The notes under the pieces: model-generated | What the model saw: only the letters and a program-made list of their open reading frames with translations | The model's database searches: none | Told to the model about the DNA's origin: nothing | Source of the DNA: Pedosphaera parvula Ellin514 | GTDB lineage: Bacteria; Verrucomicrobiota; Verrucomicrobiia; Limisphaerales; Pedosphaeraceae | Reading direction: 5' to 3' | Length of the DNA: 64,000 nucleotides | Assembly (NCBI RefSeq): GCF_000172555.1 | Contig: NZ_ABOX02000001.1 | Location: forward strand, 128,164-192,163 | Part shown: positions 10,701 to 18,337 of the stretch, piece by piece | Position numbering within the stretch: position 1 is the first letter of the stretch | Layout of the letters: every line of letters starts with the position of its first letter | Program-made: the position numbers and the translations under genes

Positions 10701-11000
10701 ATCCGCCGCGCAGCGGCTCAAGTGCGGAAAGCGGCCGTTGCAGATCTTCAGAAGATTGAACTCAAATCCATGGAAGCTTCACACAAACCCCATACGTGGA
10801 CGGTGGTGGATGAAACGGGGCACAGGCAGACGCTGCAGGCCACCAATTATGCTGAAAAGGTTCGACATTTGATTGAAGAGATTAGCAGCGTCAGCATGGG
10901 CTCCTACACCTCCTGGATAAAGGATTCTGCAGTTCAAGCTTTGCTTATCCCCGGCGTCGGGTACGGGTTGATTACTCTTTTTGAAAAGCTGGTTTTTTAA
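7728..11000 (+). CDS. Large multi-pass membrane protein of unknown function (1090 aa)
   Basis: One membrane segment lies near the N-terminus (VWTLLFTFVAAIFTYI, residues ~11-26). A long soluble region of about 550 residues follows, and then at least seven more membrane segments (for example IWGFAMILIGAIGTLALL near 590, SVILLMGMVFIMGIMWVAW near 685, LVAGVLSFLFVV near 725, and further ones near 845, 880, 950 and 980). The soluble part would lie outside the cytoplasm if the first helix is a signal anchor. It includes an alpha/beta-looking stretch (IRAIGVLGSDIYDKLILLQALR) that could be a receptor-like or periplasmic-binding-like fold; this is a guess from pattern only. It stands alone on the strand, facing the convergent LysR gene. 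No family was recognised with confidence. Confidence 0.75.
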   Translation: MEDNKGFNAGVWTLLFTFVAAIFTYIEFEPRLSSSRPAGGGDAVSSLIGDQKFSSRLWQDPLGESLKASPQDLTEWSIMGSQIQNFIDQKYNCSVMAVMVEGFSYPEDVEVRLRLRYAVQTALASENYKPNDRSHLGLASVGWPVGARLFATNNSTADPQKDTSKSDEGGKLLIPFEWFLADDLNTNKSAILVLWLKEEEFADYPLTRFARLFEKLNLPATNSTQIKLIGPRSSDTLARMVLDTNVQPFRVLLTNFVIYSSEATAPDALIMPRGTINYCTNSSRAKIEQAICANLGRNGAFTNLIVTDEELSRQLVQELVFRGVDTTPDSGDHIVLISETDTSYGRSLPICFAGMASDTNSPPVCALSKFLLKVDKWPTNFLRFAYLRGLDGTLAKTESKPAESKNAGSAPANPRAIRSLDEYAKSEGESQFDYARRLTKELELKNELLKKGGKKIRAIGVLGSDIYDKLILLQALRASFGDAVFFTTDLDARYLDPEQNPITRNLIVASSYGLQPDCSLKPAIPRVTPFRDCYQTAVFTACLNALGEPSARKGPIRMFEVGRTRAVELGCAGRAVHDDLFQNLDISPRKIWGFAMILIGAIGTLALLRSVSRFLADHYHLVFQRLHLFVRSLLPMRVASAVATAQMNTTIASQTPNTPTTNTTSLEFRLVAIERRMSFWTSVILLMGMVFIMGIMWVAWVQRGQPDAEPIKFNEGVSIWPTEILRLVAGVLSFLFVVRSWFLYKRHRLKLRDKYFAHSESPASVSTKRNLAESCKCLFDALRSWCKSASFTSLKKWRTDCSINFWPKPDGNVDAQKLYEAFLIRGKLSNRLCRIIPTCISYLLLGFGVFLIFGFPNVPSRGHVSALVDRLMLVSSILGYSFLAFYVVDATRLTERFITCLSEQKTTWPDKILKSYAEDRHMDPDHLPGYLDVEFVGLHTKAIGKLFKFPFIVLSIMWIARNKFFDNWTWPLPMSIIFGLNAIIVFLCAFLIRRAAAQVRKAAVADLQKIELKSMEASHKPHTWTVVDETGHRQTLQATNYAEKVRHLIEEISSVSMGSYTSWIKDSAVQALLIPGVGYGLITLFEKLVF

Positions 11001-11092
11001 CCCTTAACACTTTTCCCCGGCTTTGATCGCACAGATGCCGAGTATGGCTGCACCCGCCAATCGGCTTTTCCAGCCTTGGCACGACTCATCAT

Positions 11093-11983
11093 TTACCCCA
11101 CCCCCTGCAATGCCGGCTCTTTCAAAAACTCCGCCAATACCGGCGACGTGTTTGACCCGTTCCAAATGATCGAATGTTCATACGGCGCCAATTTGTCCTT
11201 CAATGGTCGAAACACCAGTCCGGCCGAAGGCAGGGCACTGACCGCTCCCGGAAAGATGGAAATCCCGACACCCGCCGCGATCAAACTCAGCAGGCTCTGC
11301 GCGCGCGATGCTGTCTGCGCCACTCTCGGCGTATAATTCACCTGGCGGAACATCTCCAACAAGGCATCGTCCAGCGCCGGTGAGACTGCCCGTTGAATGA
11401 ACACAAAACTTTCCCTCCGCACTTCCTCCAACCACACCTTTTCCTGTTGGGCGAGGGGATGCTCGGAATGAAAACAGGCATACCATTTGTCTTTCCGCAG
11501 AATTCTCGAACTGATTTCCAGGCCCGGTTTGTCCGGAGGCAGCCCGGGAAAGGCCACGTCCACCTTGCCATCGCTGACCGCTTCAAACTGCTTCGCTGCC
11601 ACCATCTCCAAAAGCGTTACCTGTACATCGGGAAATCTCCGCCGGAATCGCATCAATAGAGGAGGGATAAAATCGTAAAACAATGCGCTTAGGAACCCAA
11701 TCTTTAACTCACCGGTCTGACCAGCTTGCGCCCGTTGAGCCGCTAGTTTGGCCTCCTCCAACTGGTATAGCACGTTCCGCACCTTCTCCTGATAAATTCT
11801 TCCCGCCTCGGTTTGCACCACGGAACGCCGGTTTCGAATGAATAACTGCACCCCCAGCTCTTGCTCTAACTGGCGGATATGCTTACTTAAAGGAGGTTGG
11901 GATAGATGCAGGCGCTTGGCCGCCCGGGAAAAATGTAATTCTTCCGCCACTGCCAGAAAACATTCTATCTGCCGAAATTGCAT
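11093..11983 (-). CDS. LysR-family transcriptional regulator
   Basis: 296 aa, the usual length for the family. Residues 1-60 are the winged helix-turn-helix (FLAVAEELHFSRAAKRLHLSQPPLS is the helix-turn-helix region). A linker helix follows, then a two-lobed effector-binding domain from about residue 90, starting GELKIGFLSALFYDF. The sequence resembles the BenM/CatM/HcaR-like branch of LysR regulators, which respond to small organic acids; the ligand here is unknown. The gene is divergent from the pyruvate dehydrogenase operon. Two T-N11-A palindromes in the shared upstream region suggest that it controls that operon and itself, which is inference from layout. Confidence 0.9.
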   Translation of the reverse strand: MQFRQIECFLAVAEELHFSRAAKRLHLSQPPLSKHIRQLEQELGVQLFIRNRRSVVQTEAGRIYQEKVRNVLYQLEEAKLAAQRAQAGQTGELKIGFLSALFYDFIPPLLMRFRRRFPDVQVTLLEMVAAKQFEAVSDGKVDVAFPGLPPDKPGLEISSRILRKDKWYACFHSEHPLAQQEKVWLEEVRRESFVFIQRAVSPALDDALLEMFRQVNYTPRVAQTASRAQSLLSLIAAGVGISIFPGAVSALPSAGLVFRPLKDKLAPYEHSIIWNGSNTSPVLAEFLKEPALQGVG

Positions 11984-11988
11984 GTCTT

Positions 11989-12003
11989 ATTCTTAAAGAG
12001 AAT
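11989..12003. promoter_or_regulatory. Candidate LysR box 1
   Basis: ATTCT-TAAAG-AGAAT is a perfect inverted repeat fitting the T-N11-A rule of LysR-type sites. It lies 6 bp upstream of the lysR start, where an autoregulatory site is expected. Confidence 0.5.
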
Positions 12004-12023
12004 CACAGACTATTAAAAGATGT

Positions 12024-12038
12024 ATTTCAGTTATAAAT
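12024..12038. promoter_or_regulatory. Candidate LysR box 2
   Basis: A second T-N11-A element, ATTT-N7-AAAT, has its centre 35 bp from that of box 1. The pair resembles the recognition and activation sites of LysR-type promoters. It is AT-rich, so chance occurrence cannot be excluded. Confidence 0.35.
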
Positions 12039-12197
12039 CATTTTACTACACACTATGTCATCGGGTGGGCAGGTGGCTGGGGTCATCCAGAACGGGAGCA
12101 GGGTAAAATTTGGCCTGAAAATTAGGCCACGTTTTGCTTTGATTTCTTTTTTTGGTAAGGTCAAATAGATGTCTTTAAGGCGTAACTAATTAGTTCA

Positions 12198-13274
12198 ATG
12201 GAAACTCTTGCTGAAAAACGAACCTTTGCTGATGCCGAAGTCAACCGCAAGTTGAAACCGGCTCAGAAAATTGATTTGCTGCGGGAAATGCTGCGCATCC
12301 GCCGCTTCGAGCAGACTGCTCTCAAGTACTACCAAACCGGCGGCGACATGGGCGGTTTCCTTCACCTATACATCGGCCAGGAATCCGTCGCCGTGGGGAC
12401 TATTTCTCTCTGTGGTGACAACGACCACGTTATCACTGCGTACCGCAATCACGGCCACGCCCTCGCAGTTGGCATGTCCATGAACGAGTGTATGGCTGAA
12501 CTTTTCGGCAAGGCCACCGGTTGTTCCAAAGGCAAGGGTGGTTCCATGCATTTCTTCGCTCCAGATAAGAATTACTGGGGCGGTCACGGCATTGTTGGCG
12601 GTCAAACCCCGCTCGGCCTGGGCCTGGCTTACGCCGTCAAGTTCAAAGGTCTCAAAGGCTCCTGCCTCTGCTATCTCGGTGATGGTGCCGTGAACCAGGG
12701 AGCGTATCATGAATCTTTGAATCTCGCGGCGCTCTGGAGCCTTCCGGTGATCTACATCATCGAAAACAACCAATATTCCATGGGCACCAGCCTGGGACGT
12801 TCTTCTTCCTTCAAGGATTGTCTCGCTGCTCGTGCCGAAGGCTACGATATGGAATGGGACCGCATCAACGGCGAGGACATTTACGAAATTCGCGCGAAAA
12901 CCTGGAAAGCCATCGAACGCGCCCATAACGAATCTCGTCCCACCGTTCTCGAAATCGACACCTACCGTTACTACGGTCATTCCGTTGCCGATGCGAATGC
13001 GAAGAAATATCGCGATCCAGCCGAAATCGAGAGATACCAGAAAATGCACGATCCAGTTCGGCTTTTCCAAAAGCGGTTGATTGAAGATGGCATCCTGACC
13101 ATTGAGGACGCCGAGAAAATTGATGCCGAGGCGAAAGCCGAAGCTTCTGCTGCCGCGCAATTCGCCCAGGAAAGCCCGCTGCCAAACGTGCAGGACATTT
13201 TCTCGGATGTTTATTACGAGGTCGATAATCAAACTCTGGCTGGCAAAACCGGCAAGCACTTTTTCAACGATTAA
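12198..13274 (+). CDS. pdhA: Pyruvate dehydrogenase E1 component, alpha subunit
   Basis: 358 aa. It is the thiamine-diphosphate-binding alpha chain of the heterotetrameric E1, which decarboxylates pyruvate and passes the acetyl group to lipoyl-E2. The TPP/Mg motif is visible as GDGAVNQG followed by ENN about 30 residues later (residues ~161-191). The phosphorylation-loop type region YRYYGHSVAD is present near residue 255. The N-terminal MLRIRRFEQ and GFLHLYIGQE blocks are typical of the family. It is the first gene of a four-gene operon, and E1beta starts about 20 bp downstream. Branched-chain or acetoin dehydrogenase E1 are relatives; the GKATGCSKGKGGSMH block and the complete gene set favour pyruvate dehydrogenase. 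Confidence 0.92.
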   Translation: METLAEKRTFADAEVNRKLKPAQKIDLLREMLRIRRFEQTALKYYQTGGDMGGFLHLYIGQESVAVGTISLCGDNDHVITAYRNHGHALAVGMSMNECMAELFGKATGCSKGKGGSMHFFAPDKNYWGGHGIVGGQTPLGLGLAYAVKFKGLKGSCLCYLGDGAVNQGAYHESLNLAALWSLPVIYIIENNQYSMGTSLGRSSSFKDCLAARAEGYDMEWDRINGEDIYEIRAKTWKAIERAHNESRPTVLEIDTYRYYGHSVADANAKKYRDPAEIERYQKMHDPVRLFQKRLIEDGILTIEDAEKIDAEAKAEASAAAQFAQESPLPNVQDIFSDVYYEVDNQTLAGKTGKHFFND

Positions 13275-13294
13275 TTCAGTTTGCTCCCTCCTGT

Positions 13295-14269
13295 ATGCCG
13301 AAGATCACTTATCGCAAGGCTTTGAACGATGCGCTCGCCGAAGAAATCATGCGCGATGAAAACGTGGTGATCATCGGTGAAGAAGTCGCGCAGTATAATG
13401 GCGCCTATAAAGTCACTGAAGGTCTCTGGGAACGCTTTGGCGACAAGCGCGTGGTTGATACCCCGATCAGTGAAGCTGGCTTCATCGGCATGGGTGTGGG
13501 GGCTTCGATGCTCGGCATTCGTCCCGTCATGGAATTAATGTTCTGGAGTTTTGCCTTCGTGGCTTACGACCAAATCATCAATAACGCCGGTTGCGTTCGT
13601 TACATGTCCGGTGGTTTGATTAACTGCCCCATCGTCATTCGTGGCCCGGCCAACGGCGGCACCAACGTCGGTGCGACGCACTCCCACACACCGGAAAATA
13701 TTCTCGCGAACAATCCTGGCGTGAAAGTGGTTTGCCCGGCGACCGCTTACGATGCCAAGGGCCTGATGAAGGCTGCCATTCGTGACAACGACCCGGTTTT
13801 CGTAATGGAGAATACTCTCCTTTACGGTGAAACCTGGGAAGTGCCGGAAGAGGAATACGTGATTCCGCTCGGCGTGGCGGATGTAAAGCGTGAAGGCACG
13901 GATATTTCCTTAATCGCTCACGGTCGCGCCGTTCTCACCTGCCTGAAGGCAGCCGAAGTTCTCGAAGCCGAACACGGTATCAAAGCCGAAGTGGTGGATC
14001 TTCGCTCGATCCGTCCGTTGGACGAGGAAGCCATCTTGAAATCAGTGCGCAAAACTCATCGCGCCGTGCTGGTCGACGAAAACCGTCCCTTCTGCGCTGT
14101 CAGTTCCCAGATTGCGACCTTGATTCAGGAGAAGGCCTTCGATGATCTGGATGCTCCGGTGCTGCGTGTTTGCACGCTCGATGCCCCGGCGATTTACAGT
14201 CCGCCGCTCGAGAAGCAACAATTGCCCACGGTTGAACGTGTGGTCGAAAAGGTCCTGAGCCTTTCCTGA
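13295..14269 (+). CDS. pdhB: Pyruvate dehydrogenase E1 component, beta subunit
   Basis: 324 aa, normal for the family. It begins with ITYRKALNDALAEEIMRDENV and contains the conserved IIGEEVAQYNGAYKVTEGL block, the glutamate of which contacts TPP in this family. The GPANGGTNVGATHS block is typical of E1beta. The C-terminal domain carries EVVDLRSIRPLDEE, as in transketolase C-terminal domains. It pairs with the upstream alpha subunit to form the alpha2beta2 E1. It lies inside the operon, with about 30 bp to the E2 gene. Confidence 0.93.
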   Translation: MPKITYRKALNDALAEEIMRDENVVIIGEEVAQYNGAYKVTEGLWERFGDKRVVDTPISEAGFIGMGVGASMLGIRPVMELMFWSFAFVAYDQIINNAGCVRYMSGGLINCPIVIRGPANGGTNVGATHSHTPENILANNPGVKVVCPATAYDAKGLMKAAIRDNDPVFVMENTLLYGETWEVPEEEYVIPLGVADVKREGTDISLIAHGRAVLTCLKAAEVLEAEHGIKAEVVDLRSIRPLDEEAILKSVRKTHRAVLVDENRPFCAVSSQIATLIQEKAFDDLDAPVLRVCTLDAPAIYSPPLEKQQLPTVERVVEKVLSLS

Positions 14270-14300
14270 TTCCCAATCCATTTAGAAAGCGAATTCTTTT

Positions 14301-15536
14301 ATGTCGGCGTACGTTGAAATGCCTAAATTGAGCGACACCATGACCGAGGGTACCGTGGTCAAGTGGCGCAAAGCCGTTGGTGATACCGTGGAAGTTGGCG
14401 ATATCCTCGCCGAAATCGAAACCGACAAGGCCGTGATGGAAATGGAATCATTCGAGGAAGGCGTCCTCAATGAAATTTATGTGCAGCCCGGTGAAAAAGC
14501 GGCCATTGGTCAAAAGCTCGCCATGATTGGCACAGCCGGTGAAAAAGCTCCTGCCAAGGCAAATGGTGCGCCGGTAGCCGAGAAGGCCAAGGTCGAAGCG
14601 ACCAAAGCCGCTGTTATCGCACCTCAACCTGCTGCCAAACCACAAGCAGTGAGTGGTAGCCGCGTAAAAGCCTCTCCACTGGCCAAGAAAATTGCCACTT
14701 CCAAAGGTGTCGATATTTCAAGTCTCCAAGGCTCCGGCCCTGGCGGAAGGGTCGTTGCAAAAGACGTGGAAGGTGCATCTGCCTCCGCCCCTGCGCCCAA
14801 ATCTGCTGCGCCGGCTCCGATTGCAGTTCCGGCACCAACCTTGGCCGATAAACGCATCCCACTCACCGGCATGCGCAAAGTCATCGCCGAACGCCTGCTG
14901 CAAAGCAAAACGCAGATTCCTCATTTCTATCTCCACATCGAGGTAAATGCCGAGGAACTCATGCGCACGCGCGGCCAGATCAACACGCTTGCTGAGAAAT
15001 CCGGCCAGGCAAAACTGACGGTCAATGATTTCGTTCTCAAGGCCGCCATCATGGCCGCTGTCCGCGTGCCTGCAGTGAATGCTTCATTCGCCGGCGATGC
15101 CGTTGTGCAATATGCCAACATCAATATGGCTGTTGCCGTGGCCATTGATGATGGCCTGGTGACTCCTGTAATTCGCGAAGCACAGAAAAAATCACTCCGC
15201 GAGATCAACGAAATAGTAAAAGATTTGGCCACCCGCGCCCGCACCAAAAAACTCAAGCCGGATGAATATCAAGGCGGCACGATCACTGTGTCGAACCTCG
15301 GCAGCTATGGCATCGAAAACTTTTCTGCGATCATCAATCCTCCGCAGGCCATGATTCTTTCCGTCGGCGCCATCGTTAAAAAGCCAGTGGTGAATGACAA
15401 GGACCAGATTGTGGTTGGCCAACGGATGTCGGTTGGTCTCAGTGCGGATCATCGGGTGGTAGATGGCGCCATTGGTGCTCAATACCTCGCCGAGTTGCGC
15501 CAGATTCTTGAAAACCCGGTGACCATGCTGCTCTGA
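14301..15536 (+). CDS. pdhC: Dihydrolipoamide acetyltransferase (E2 of pyruvate dehydrogenase)
   Basis: 411 aa with one lipoyl domain at residues ~1-78, carrying the lipoylated lysine K43 in ETDKAVME. An Ala/Pro/Lys-rich linker follows, then a peripheral subunit-binding domain (~120-160; SPLAKKIATSKGVD and GPGGRVVAKDV). A second linker leads to the catalytic core (~185-411). The core has the acetyltransferase signature DHRVVDG at 382-388, in which H383 and D387 are the expected catalytic residues. E2 transfers the acetyl group to CoA and forms the core of the complex. The gene lies between E1beta and E3 in one operon. Confidence 0.93.
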   Translation: MSAYVEMPKLSDTMTEGTVVKWRKAVGDTVEVGDILAEIETDKAVMEMESFEEGVLNEIYVQPGEKAAIGQKLAMIGTAGEKAPAKANGAPVAEKAKVEATKAAVIAPQPAAKPQAVSGSRVKASPLAKKIATSKGVDISSLQGSGPGGRVVAKDVEGASASAPAPKSAAPAPIAVPAPTLADKRIPLTGMRKVIAERLLQSKTQIPHFYLHIEVNAEELMRTRGQINTLAEKSGQAKLTVNDFVLKAAIMAAVRVPAVNASFAGDAVVQYANINMAVAVAIDDGLVTPVIREAQKKSLREINEIVKDLATRARTKKLKPDEYQGGTITVSNLGSYGIENFSAIINPPQAMILSVGAIVKKPVVNDKDQIVVGQRMSVGLSADHRVVDGAIGAQYLAELRQILENPVTMLL

Positions 15537-15541
15537 TTTTT

Positions 15542-16921
15542 ATGGCTTCTTACGATCTTATTGTAGTGGGCGGTGGCCCTGCGGGTTATGTCGGTGCGAT
15601 TCGGGCCGGGCAACTCGGAAAGAAAGTCGCCTGTGTTGAAAAAGAACGTGCTGGTGGCACTTGCTTGAACTGGGGTTGCATTCCGACCAAATCACTCCTG
15701 CGCAACGCTGAGTTGTTTCACCTGATGAAACATCGTGCCGCTGAGTTTGGATTTAGCTTCGACAACCTGAGTTACGACTGGACTAAAATCATCAAGCGCT
15801 CGCGCGACGTTGCGGACAAAAACGCTGCCGGTATCGAGTATCTTTTTAAGAAGAACAAAATCGATTATATCAAGGGCGAAGCTTCCCTCGACAAGGCTGG
15901 CGTTGTGACGGTCAAAGGGGCGGACGGCAAGACGCAGAAGCTCGAAGCACCCAAGATTCTTCTCTCCACTGGTGTGGTGGCACGGCCCATGCCCGGACTG
16001 CCCTTCAACGGCAAGACCGTGATCAGCAGCCGCGAAGCGATGGTGATCGAGAAGCAGCCAAAAAGCATCATCATTATTGGAGCAGGGGCCATTGGTGTTG
16101 AGTTCGCCTATTTCTTTAATGCTTTCGGCACCAAGGTTACGATCGTAGAAATGTTGCCGAACATTTTGCCAGTTGAAGACACGGAAGTGTCACAGACTTT
16201 GGAAAAAGCTTTCGCGAAACAAGGCATTGAAGTGCTGACTGGCACCAAAGTTGTAAAAACCGAAGCGAGCGATAAAGGTGTCAAGATCACGGTCGAAGGC
16301 AAAAAGAACGAAACCTTGGAAGCTGAGGTCTGCCTCGTCGCCATCGGCGTGCAGCCATTGCTCCCTGGTGGTGCGCAGGTCAAGTTAACCGACCGCGGTT
16401 ACATTCAAATCGACGAGCGTTATCAGACCAGCATTTCCGGTGTATACGGGGCAGGGGACATCATTGGACCTCCCTGGCTCGCACATGTCGCCAGCTACGA
16501 AGCCATCCAGGCTGTCGAAGGCATGTTCATGGATCATAAGCCAAAGAAAGTGATCAACTTCCCAGGCTGCACCTATTGCAATCCCCAGGTGGCCAGCGTC
16601 GGGCTCACCGAGCGTGCCGCGAAGGAAAAGGGACTCAAGTTCAAGGTTGGGAAATTCCCCTTCATGGCCAGCGGTAAAGCCCGCGCCATCGGTGAGGTGG
16701 AAGGTTTTGTGAAGCTGATCATTGGCGAACCGCATGGTGAGATTCTGGGTGCACACATCATTGGCCCTGAAGCCACTGAAATGATCGCTGAACTTGGCCT
16801 GGCTATTACTCTTGAGGCCACTCATGAAGAAATTGAAGCCACCATTCACGCTCATCCGACACTGAGTGAGGCGATCCACGAAGCCACCGGCCAGGCTTTC
16901 GGCACGGCCATCCACATCTAA
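15542..16921 (+). CDS. lpdA: Dihydrolipoamide dehydrogenase (E3)
   Basis: 459 aa flavoprotein that reoxidises the dihydrolipoyl group of E2 and reduces NAD+. The FAD-binding GxGxxG-type motif is VVGGGPAGYVGAIRAG near the N-terminus. The redox-active disulfide is GGTCLNWGCIPTKS (C41 and C46). A second nucleotide-binding motif, IIGAGAIGVEFAY, occurs near residue 180. The C-terminal dimer-interface motif HAHPTLSEA carries the catalytic H438 and E443. It starts only 5 bp after the E2 stop, so it is the last gene of the operon and is probably dedicated to this complex. Confidence 0.95.
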   Translation: MASYDLIVVGGGPAGYVGAIRAGQLGKKVACVEKERAGGTCLNWGCIPTKSLLRNAELFHLMKHRAAEFGFSFDNLSYDWTKIIKRSRDVADKNAAGIEYLFKKNKIDYIKGEASLDKAGVVTVKGADGKTQKLEAPKILLSTGVVARPMPGLPFNGKTVISSREAMVIEKQPKSIIIIGAGAIGVEFAYFFNAFGTKVTIVEMLPNILPVEDTEVSQTLEKAFAKQGIEVLTGTKVVKTEASDKGVKITVEGKKNETLEAEVCLVAIGVQPLLPGGAQVKLTDRGYIQIDERYQTSISGVYGAGDIIGPPWLAHVASYEAIQAVEGMFMDHKPKKVINFPGCTYCNPQVASVGLTERAAKEKGLKFKVGKFPFMASGKARAIGEVEGFVKLIIGEPHGEILGAHIIGPEATEMIAELGLAITLEATHEEIEATIHAHPTLSEAIHEATGQAFGTAIHI

Positions 16922-16953
16922 GCGGCGTCAACCCGCAGCCAAATCAATCTCCA

Positions 16954-16979
16954 CAGGGCAGGGCGCAAGTCCTGCCCTG
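16954..16979. terminator. Hairpin between convergent lpdA and UPF0261 genes
   Basis: CAGGGCAGG and CCTGCCCTG form a perfect 9-bp stem around an 8-nt loop. It sits between two convergent stops and is followed by a weak T-rich stretch on the plus strand, so it could end both transcripts. Confidence 0.55.
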
Positions 16980-16987
16980 AGTGTTTA

Positions 16988-18214
16988 TCAAGGTCTATTT
17001 TGCTTCGCAATATTCTTTAAGAGAGTCTTCGCACAAGCCTCGGCAAATTCCGGATCGTTAATCGCGCAATCCAATTCCGTGACCTCGATATCTTTGCGCA
17101 GATTCGCTCTCACGGCATCAAGCAACGCCTTGTCTGCAGTCGGGTCATGGAACCGCTGTCCTGGTGCACTGATGACACTGACCGCCTTCGCTGGAAAAAG
17201 AAACGTCACCGGCCCTTTTGACATGTTCAGTTTCTCCGCAATGATTTTGCCGAGTTGCATACACTCCTCGGGTGTTGTCCGCATCAACGTTACCTGTGGA
17301 TTGTGCTGATAGAAATTTCGTCCGTTAAACTTCGCTGGCACCGTCTCTGGCCCGTGAAAATTCACCATGTCCAGACATCCGGGTGTTACGATTGCTGGCA
17401 CACCATGCCTCGCCGCTGCTTCCAGTCGGGTTGGGCCGGCTGTTAGAAATCCGCCCACCAATTCATCCGCCCATTCCGTTGTCGTAATATCCAATACACC
17501 GGCAACGAGGCCGGTTTCGATCAAGGACTCCATCGTCCTGCCGCCCACACCTGTCGCATGAAACACGAGCACTTCATAACCAGCTGCTTCCAAAATCTTC
17601 TTCGCTGCCTGCACACAATCCGTCGTGTTGCCAAACATGCTGGCTGCGATGATCGGCTTATCTTCTGACGCCCCTGACGCCTCGGGCACCGACTCCACCA
17701 TCCCGCAAATCGCACCTGCTGCCCGGGTCAAGATCTGCCGTGAAATCCGGTTTAAGCCCGCCACGTCCACGATGCTCGGTATCATCACAATGTCCTTCAC
17801 GCCCAAGTATTGGGCCGTGTTCCCGCTGGCCAGGGTCGAAACCATCAACTTCGGAAAACCAATCGGCAAAGCCCGCATCGCTGCTGTTCCGATCGCCGTT
17901 CCTCCTCCACCTCCCAAAGAAATCACGCCATCCACCTTCCGCTCTGCCACCAATCGCTCCATGATTGCTGCCGCTCCTTTCGACATGGCGGCAACAGCTT
18001 CCCCTCGATCCTTCTTTGCAACCAAAGCTGGCAAATCTATCCCCGCTGCCTGAGCAACTTCAAACCGTGTTACATCAGGCTTAACGAAAGGATCCCCCAG
18101 CGTTCCCACATCAACGATGAGCGTCTTATGGCCGCGTTGACGAATCAACTCCGCCACAAAGGCATGCTCCTCGCCTTTGGTGTCCATCGTCCCTAGAATT
18201 GCAATCGTCGCCAT
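16988..18214 (-). CDS. UPF0261 / Tm-1-like ATP-binding protein
   Basis: 408 aa, matching the usual ~400 aa of the UPF0261 family. The N-terminus IAILGTMDTKGEEHAF is the family signature, followed by VDVGTLGDP. A glycine-rich stretch SLGGGGGTAIGTAAM (~100-115) belongs to the nucleotide-binding N-terminal domain. The C-terminal half (EVLVFHATGVGGRTME, PGCLDMVNF) is the TIM-barrel-like domain of the family. In plants the Tm-1 homologue binds a viral replicase; the bacterial role is not settled. It is convergent to the pyruvate dehydrogenase operon and is not obviously linked to it. Confidence 0.88.
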   Translation of the reverse strand: MATIAILGTMDTKGEEHAFVAELIRQRGHKTLIVDVGTLGDPFVKPDVTRFEVAQAAGIDLPALVAKKDRGEAVAAMSKGAAAIMERLVAERKVDGVISLGGGGGTAIGTAAMRALPIGFPKLMVSTLASGNTAQYLGVKDIVMIPSIVDVAGLNRISRQILTRAAGAICGMVESVPEASGASEDKPIIAASMFGNTTDCVQAAKKILEAAGYEVLVFHATGVGGRTMESLIETGLVAGVLDITTTEWADELVGGFLTAGPTRLEAAARHGVPAIVTPGCLDMVNFHGPETVPAKFNGRNFYQHNPQVTLMRTTPEECMQLGKIIAEKLNMSKGPVTFLFPAKAVSVISAPGQRFHDPTADKALLDAVRANLRKDIEVTELDCAINDPEFAEACAKTLLKNIAKQNRP

Positions 18215-18272
18215 AAATTTAAGGTGTGCTGAAACATTAATACGCGAGGGAGCAGGGGAAGCAATGCCTGAT

Positions 18273-18303
18273 TAAAAGAAAAGGAGCCGCATAAAACGGC
18301 TCC
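18273..18303 (-). terminator. Rho-independent terminator for the 18338-20701 gene
   Basis: On the minus strand, GGAGCCG and CGGCTCC form a 7-bp GC-rich stem with a 7-nt loop, followed directly by TTTTCTTTT. It lies 35 bp past the stop of the gene. Confidence 0.85.
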
Positions 18304-18337
18304 ATGACTTCACGAGAGCTAAACTGCCACGGACTGA

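Noticed and set aside
12366-13259. Long minus-strand frame opposite pdhA
   Set aside because: Shadow frame of a well-recognised gene produced by high-GC third positions.
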